From: an uncultured Alphaproteobacteria bacterium
Lineage (GTDB): Bacteria > Pseudomonadota > Alphaproteobacteria > Rhizobiales > Pleomorphomonadaceae
Direction of reading: 5' to 3'
DNA: 8,279 nt
Assembly (NCBI GenBank): GCA_937900425.1
Contig: CALCDT010000095.1
Span: 1 to 8,279, forward strand
This document shows, in pieces, positions 5,908-8,279 of the stretch. The notes below the pieces were generated by a model. It was not told where the DNA came from, ran no database searches, and was given only the letters and a program-made list of their open reading frames with translations. Both the position numbers and the translations under genes were made by a program. Each line of letters starts with the position of its first letter. Within the stretch, counting starts at the first letter, position 1.

Positions 5908-6926
5908 GCGAGACGTCCCCCACCCGGCCCGGCCCCTCGTCGCAGCGCGTCGTCCCGGACCGGCTGGCGAGCCCGGCCGCCCGCCTCGTCCGCAGCTGGG
6001 AGGCGCTGCTGGTCGTCGTCGCGGTCGCCATCTTCGTCGCCAACAGCCTCGCCTCGCCCTACTTCCTCGATCCCTGGAACCTCTCGGACGCCACCTTCAA
6101 CTTCACCGAGAAGGCGATGATCGGCTTCGCCATGGCGCTGCTGGTGATCTCCGGCGAGATCGACCTCTCCGTCGCCTCGATCCTCGCCCTCGCCTCCACC
6201 GCCATGGGCCTCGCCGCCCAGCACGGCGCCGGCACCGGCGAACTGGTCGCGATCGGCCTCCTCGTCGGCCTCGCCTGCGGCGCCGTCAACGGCGCCCTCG
6301 TCACCGGCCTCGGCCTGCCGTCGATCGTCGTCACCATCGGCACCATGAGCCTGTTCCGCGGCCTCGCCTACGTCATCCTCGGCGACCAGGCCTTCAAGGG
6401 CTATCCGGCCTCCTTCGCCTGGTTCGGCCAGGGCTACGTCTGGTGGGTGGTCTCCTTCGAGCTGGTGCTGTTTTCGGCTCTCGCCATCGCCTTCGGCGTG
6501 CTGCTGCACCTGACGAGCTTCGGCCGCCGGGTCTACGCCATCGGCAACAACCCGGTCGGGGCGCTGTTTTCCGGGGTGCGGGTCGCACGGGTGAAGTTCA
6601 TGCTGTTCCTGCTGACCGGGCTGACCGCGGGCATCGCCGCCGTCTGCCTCACCGCCCGGCTCGGCTCGACCCGGCCGTCGATCGCCTTCGGCTGGGAGCT
6701 CGAGATCGTCACCATGGTCGTGCTCGGCGGCGTCAACATCCTCGGCGGCTCCGGCTCGATCCCCGGCGTCGTCCTCGCCGCGCTGATCATGGGCCTCGTC
6801 ACCTTCGGCTTCGGCCTGCTCAACGTGCCGGGCATCGTCATGTCGATCTTCATCGGCCTGCTGCTGATCGCCGTCATCGCCCTTCCCGTGGCGATCCGCC
6901 GGCTGCGCGGCGTCAAGACCGCCTGA
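5904..6926 (+). CDS. rhaQ: RhaQ, rhamnose ABC transporter permease
   Basis: The second RbsC-like permease, 340 residues. It has a hydrophilic N-terminal tail of about 33 residues rich in Ser, Pro and Arg, then multiple membrane segments. Family motifs are GEIDLSVASILAL (84-96), GLPSIVVTIGTMSLFRGLAY (137-156), the coupling region IGNNPVGALFSGVRV (213-227) and GGVNILGGSGSIPGV (275-289). It is clearly related to RhaP (same motifs in the same order) but diverged, as expected for a heterodimeric channel. GGAGG at 5892-5896, inside the end of rhaP, lies 7 nt before the ATG, and the genes overlap by 4 bp. The downstream neighbour rhaK follows after only 12 bp; in R. leguminosarum rhaU lies at this point. 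The short basic C-terminus (RRLRGVK) is probably cytoplasmic. Confidence 0.88.
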   Translation: MSETSPTRPGPSSQRVVPDRLASPAARLVRSWEALLVVVAVAIFVANSLASPYFLDPWNLSDATFNFTEKAMIGFAMALLVISGEIDLSVASILALASTAMGLAAQHGAGTGELVAIGLLVGLACGAVNGALVTGLGLPSIVVTIGTMSLFRGLAYVILGDQAFKGYPASFAWFGQGYVWWVVSFELVLFSALAIAFGVLLHLTSFGRRVYAIGNNPVGALFSGVRVARVKFMLFLLTGLTAGIAAVCLTARLGSTRPSIAFGWELEIVTMVVLGGVNILGGSGSIPGVVLAALIMGLVTFGFGLLNVPGIVMSIFIGLLLIAVIALPVAIRRLRGVKTA

Positions 6927-6938
6927 GGGGAGGGGAAG

Positions 6939-8279
6939 ATGGCCGCCTCGCCCGCGATCCCGCGCACCGTCGCCGTCGTCGACATCGGCAAGACCAACGC
7001 CAAGCTCGCCCTCGTCGATCTCGCCTCCCGTGCCGAGCTCGCCGTCGTCACCACGGCCAACCGGGTCCGGACCGACGGCCCCTATCCCCATTGCGACGAG
7101 CCGGCCCTCTTCGACTTCCTCCTCGGCGGTCTTTCCGACTTTCGCCGCGACCACGGCTTCGACGCGATCTCGATCACCACCCACGGCGCCACCGGGGCGC
7201 TGGTCGACGAGGCCGGCGCCCTCGTCCTGCCGGTCCTCGACTACGAGCACGACGGCCCGGACATCCTCGCCGCCGACTACGACGCCGTCCGGCCGGACTT
7301 CGCCGAAACCGGCTCGCCGCGCCTGCCCCTCGGCCTCAACCTCGGCGCCCAGCTGTTCTGGCAGAGCCGCTGCTTTCCGGGCGCCTTCGCGAAGACCCGC
7401 CACCTGCTGCCCTGGCCGCAATACTGGGCGATGCGGCTCACCGGGGTCGCCGCCGCCGAGGCGACCTCGCTCGGCTGCCACACCGACCTGTGGGCGCCGC
7501 GCCGGCGCGCCGCCTCCTCGATGGTCGCCGCCCTCGGCTGGGACGGACTGATGCCGCCGCTGCGCTCCGCCTTCGACGTGCTCGGGCCGCTGCGGACGGA
7601 ACTCGCCGCGCGGATCGGTCTCGCCGCGCCGGTGCCGGTCCACTGCGGCATCCACGATTCCAACGCCTCGCTGCTGCCGCACCGCCTCGCGCTGGCGCCG
7701 CCCTTCTCGGTGGTCTCGACCGGCACCTGGGTGGTGGTGCTCACCGTCGGCGGCGCCGACGTGGCGCTCGATCCGGCCCGCGACACCCTCGTCAACGTCG
7801 ACGCCTTCGGCGAGCCGGTCGCCTCGGCCCGCTTCATGGGCGGGCGGGAATTCTCGATGGTTCTCGGCGACAGGCCCGAGCCGGCGAGCGACGCCGATCT
7901 CGCCGCCGTGCTCGCCCGCGGCCTGATGGTGACGCCGTCACTGACCCGCGGCAGCGGCCCGTTCCCGGACCGGGCCGGCGGCTTCGTCGACGACGCCGGG
8001 CCGGTCGATCCGCAGGCGCTCGCCCCCGGCGAACGCTTCGCCGAGATGTCGCTCTATCTCGCCCTGATGACCGCGACCGCCCTCGACCTCACCGGCGCCG
8101 CCGGCCCGGCGATCGTCGAAGGCCCCTTCGCCCGCAACGCGCTCTATCGCGCCATGCTCGCCGCCGCCACCGGCCGCCCGGTCACCGGCGACGGCGCGAC
8201 GGCGACCGGCACCAGCCTCGGCGCGGCGCTGCTGACGCTGCCGGGGCAGGTCCGTGCGGCGGCCGGAGCCGCGCCGGCG
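6939..8279 (+). CDS. rhaK: RhaK, FGGY-family rhamnose-pathway kinase (nearly complete, runs off right edge)
   Basis: The frame is open from the ATG at 6939 to the window end, 447 codons; homologues are around 460-480 residues, so little is missing. Motifs of the FGGY/actin-fold sugar kinases are in order: first phosphate loop DIGKTNAK (15-22), THGATGALVD (81-90), GIHDSNAS (237-244) with likely catalytic base Asp240, second phosphate motif STGTW (260-264) and adenosine-site EGPFARN (394-400). It would use ATP to phosphorylate rhamnulose (or rhamnose) in the cytoplasm, feeding RhaD. In R. leguminosarum RhaK is also needed for transport by the RhaSTPQ importer, which fits its place in the transport operon. 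A purine-rich GGGGAGGGG (6927-6935) begins right after the rhaQ stop and serves as ribosome binding site, so coupling with rhaQ is likely. Exact substrate is inferred from context. Confidence 0.9.
   Translation, partial: MAASPAIPRTVAVVDIGKTNAKLALVDLASRAELAVVTTANRVRTDGPYPHCDEPALFDFLLGGLSDFRRDHGFDAISITTHGATGALVDEAGALVLPVLDYEHDGPDILAADYDAVRPDFAETGSPRLPLGLNLGAQLFWQSRCFPGAFAKTRHLLPWPQYWAMRLTGVAAAEATSLGCHTDLWAPRRRAASSMVAALGWDGLMPPLRSAFDVLGPLRTELAARIGLAAPVPVHCGIHDSNASLLPHRLALAPPFSVVSTGTWVVVLTVGGADVALDPARDTLVNVDAFGEPVASARFMGGREFSMVLGDRPEPASDADLAAVLARGLMVTPSLTRGSGPFPDRAGGFVDDAGPVDPQALAPGERFAEMSLYLALMTATALDLTGAAGPAIVEGPFARNALYRAMLAAATGRPVTGDGATATGTSLGAALLTLPGQVRAAAGAAPA

Noticed and set aside
5631..7682. 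A 683-residue open frame on the minus strand across rhaP, rhaQ and rhaK
   Set aside because: It is the antisense shadow of three well-supported genes, with highly biased composition and no recognisable domain.
1973..8279. Autoinducer-2 (Lsr-type) uptake operon
   Set aside because: The binding protein and permeases resemble Lsr components, but the divergent rhamnulose-phosphate aldolase, the RhaK-type kinase and the DeoR-type RhaR match the rhamnose locus. No LsrF/LsrG-like gene is present.

Overview
The window is an L-rhamnose uptake and catabolism locus from a very GC-rich alphaproteobacterium, most likely in the order Hyphomicrobiales (Rhizobiales). Three things suggest this: strong G/C preference at third codon positions in every gene, a gene set and order matching the rha locus known from Rhizobium leguminosarum (rhaRSTPQUK divergent from rhaDI), and a RIME-like palindromic repeat of the kind scattered through rhizobial genomes.

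Layout. Positions 1-762 on the minus strand hold the N-terminal third of a bifunctional rhamnulose-1-phosphate aldolase / lactaldehyde dehydrogenase-type protein (rhaD), which runs off the left edge. Positions 763-1032 are the divergent control region. It is AT-richer at 917-996 and contains a mirrored pair of TTGACA boxes and a cluster of CGATCA/TGATCG half-sites. On the plus strand follow rhaR (DeoR-family regulator, 1033-1839), rhaS (periplasmic rhamnose-binding protein, 1973-2971), rhaT (double ATP-binding subunit, 3123-4676), rhaP and rhaQ (two permeases, 4924-5907 and 5904-6926, overlapping by 4 bp) and rhaK (FGGY sugar kinase, 6939 to the right edge, nearly complete).

How it works together. 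RhaS would capture rhamnose in the periplasm, RhaP/RhaQ would form the membrane channel and RhaT would power it. RhaK would phosphorylate the sugar after isomerisation (the isomerase gene rhaI is not in the window). RhaD would cleave rhamnulose-1-phosphate to dihydroxyacetone phosphate and lactaldehyde and oxidise the latter. RhaR probably represses both directions from the central region and responds to a sugar phosphate.

Points of interest. The rhamnose mutarotase gene rhaU, which lies between rhaQ and rhaK in R. leguminosarum, is missing here: the two genes are separated by 12 bp. A 153-bp palindromic repeat with compensatory base changes sits inside the operon between rhaT and rhaP. A strong hairpin directly follows rhaS. 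The divergent promoter region is unusually symmetric. I see no sign of a wholly new system. The genes belong to known families, and the unusual content is in the non-coding stretches. Functions are inferred from motifs and gene order; I ran no database search.
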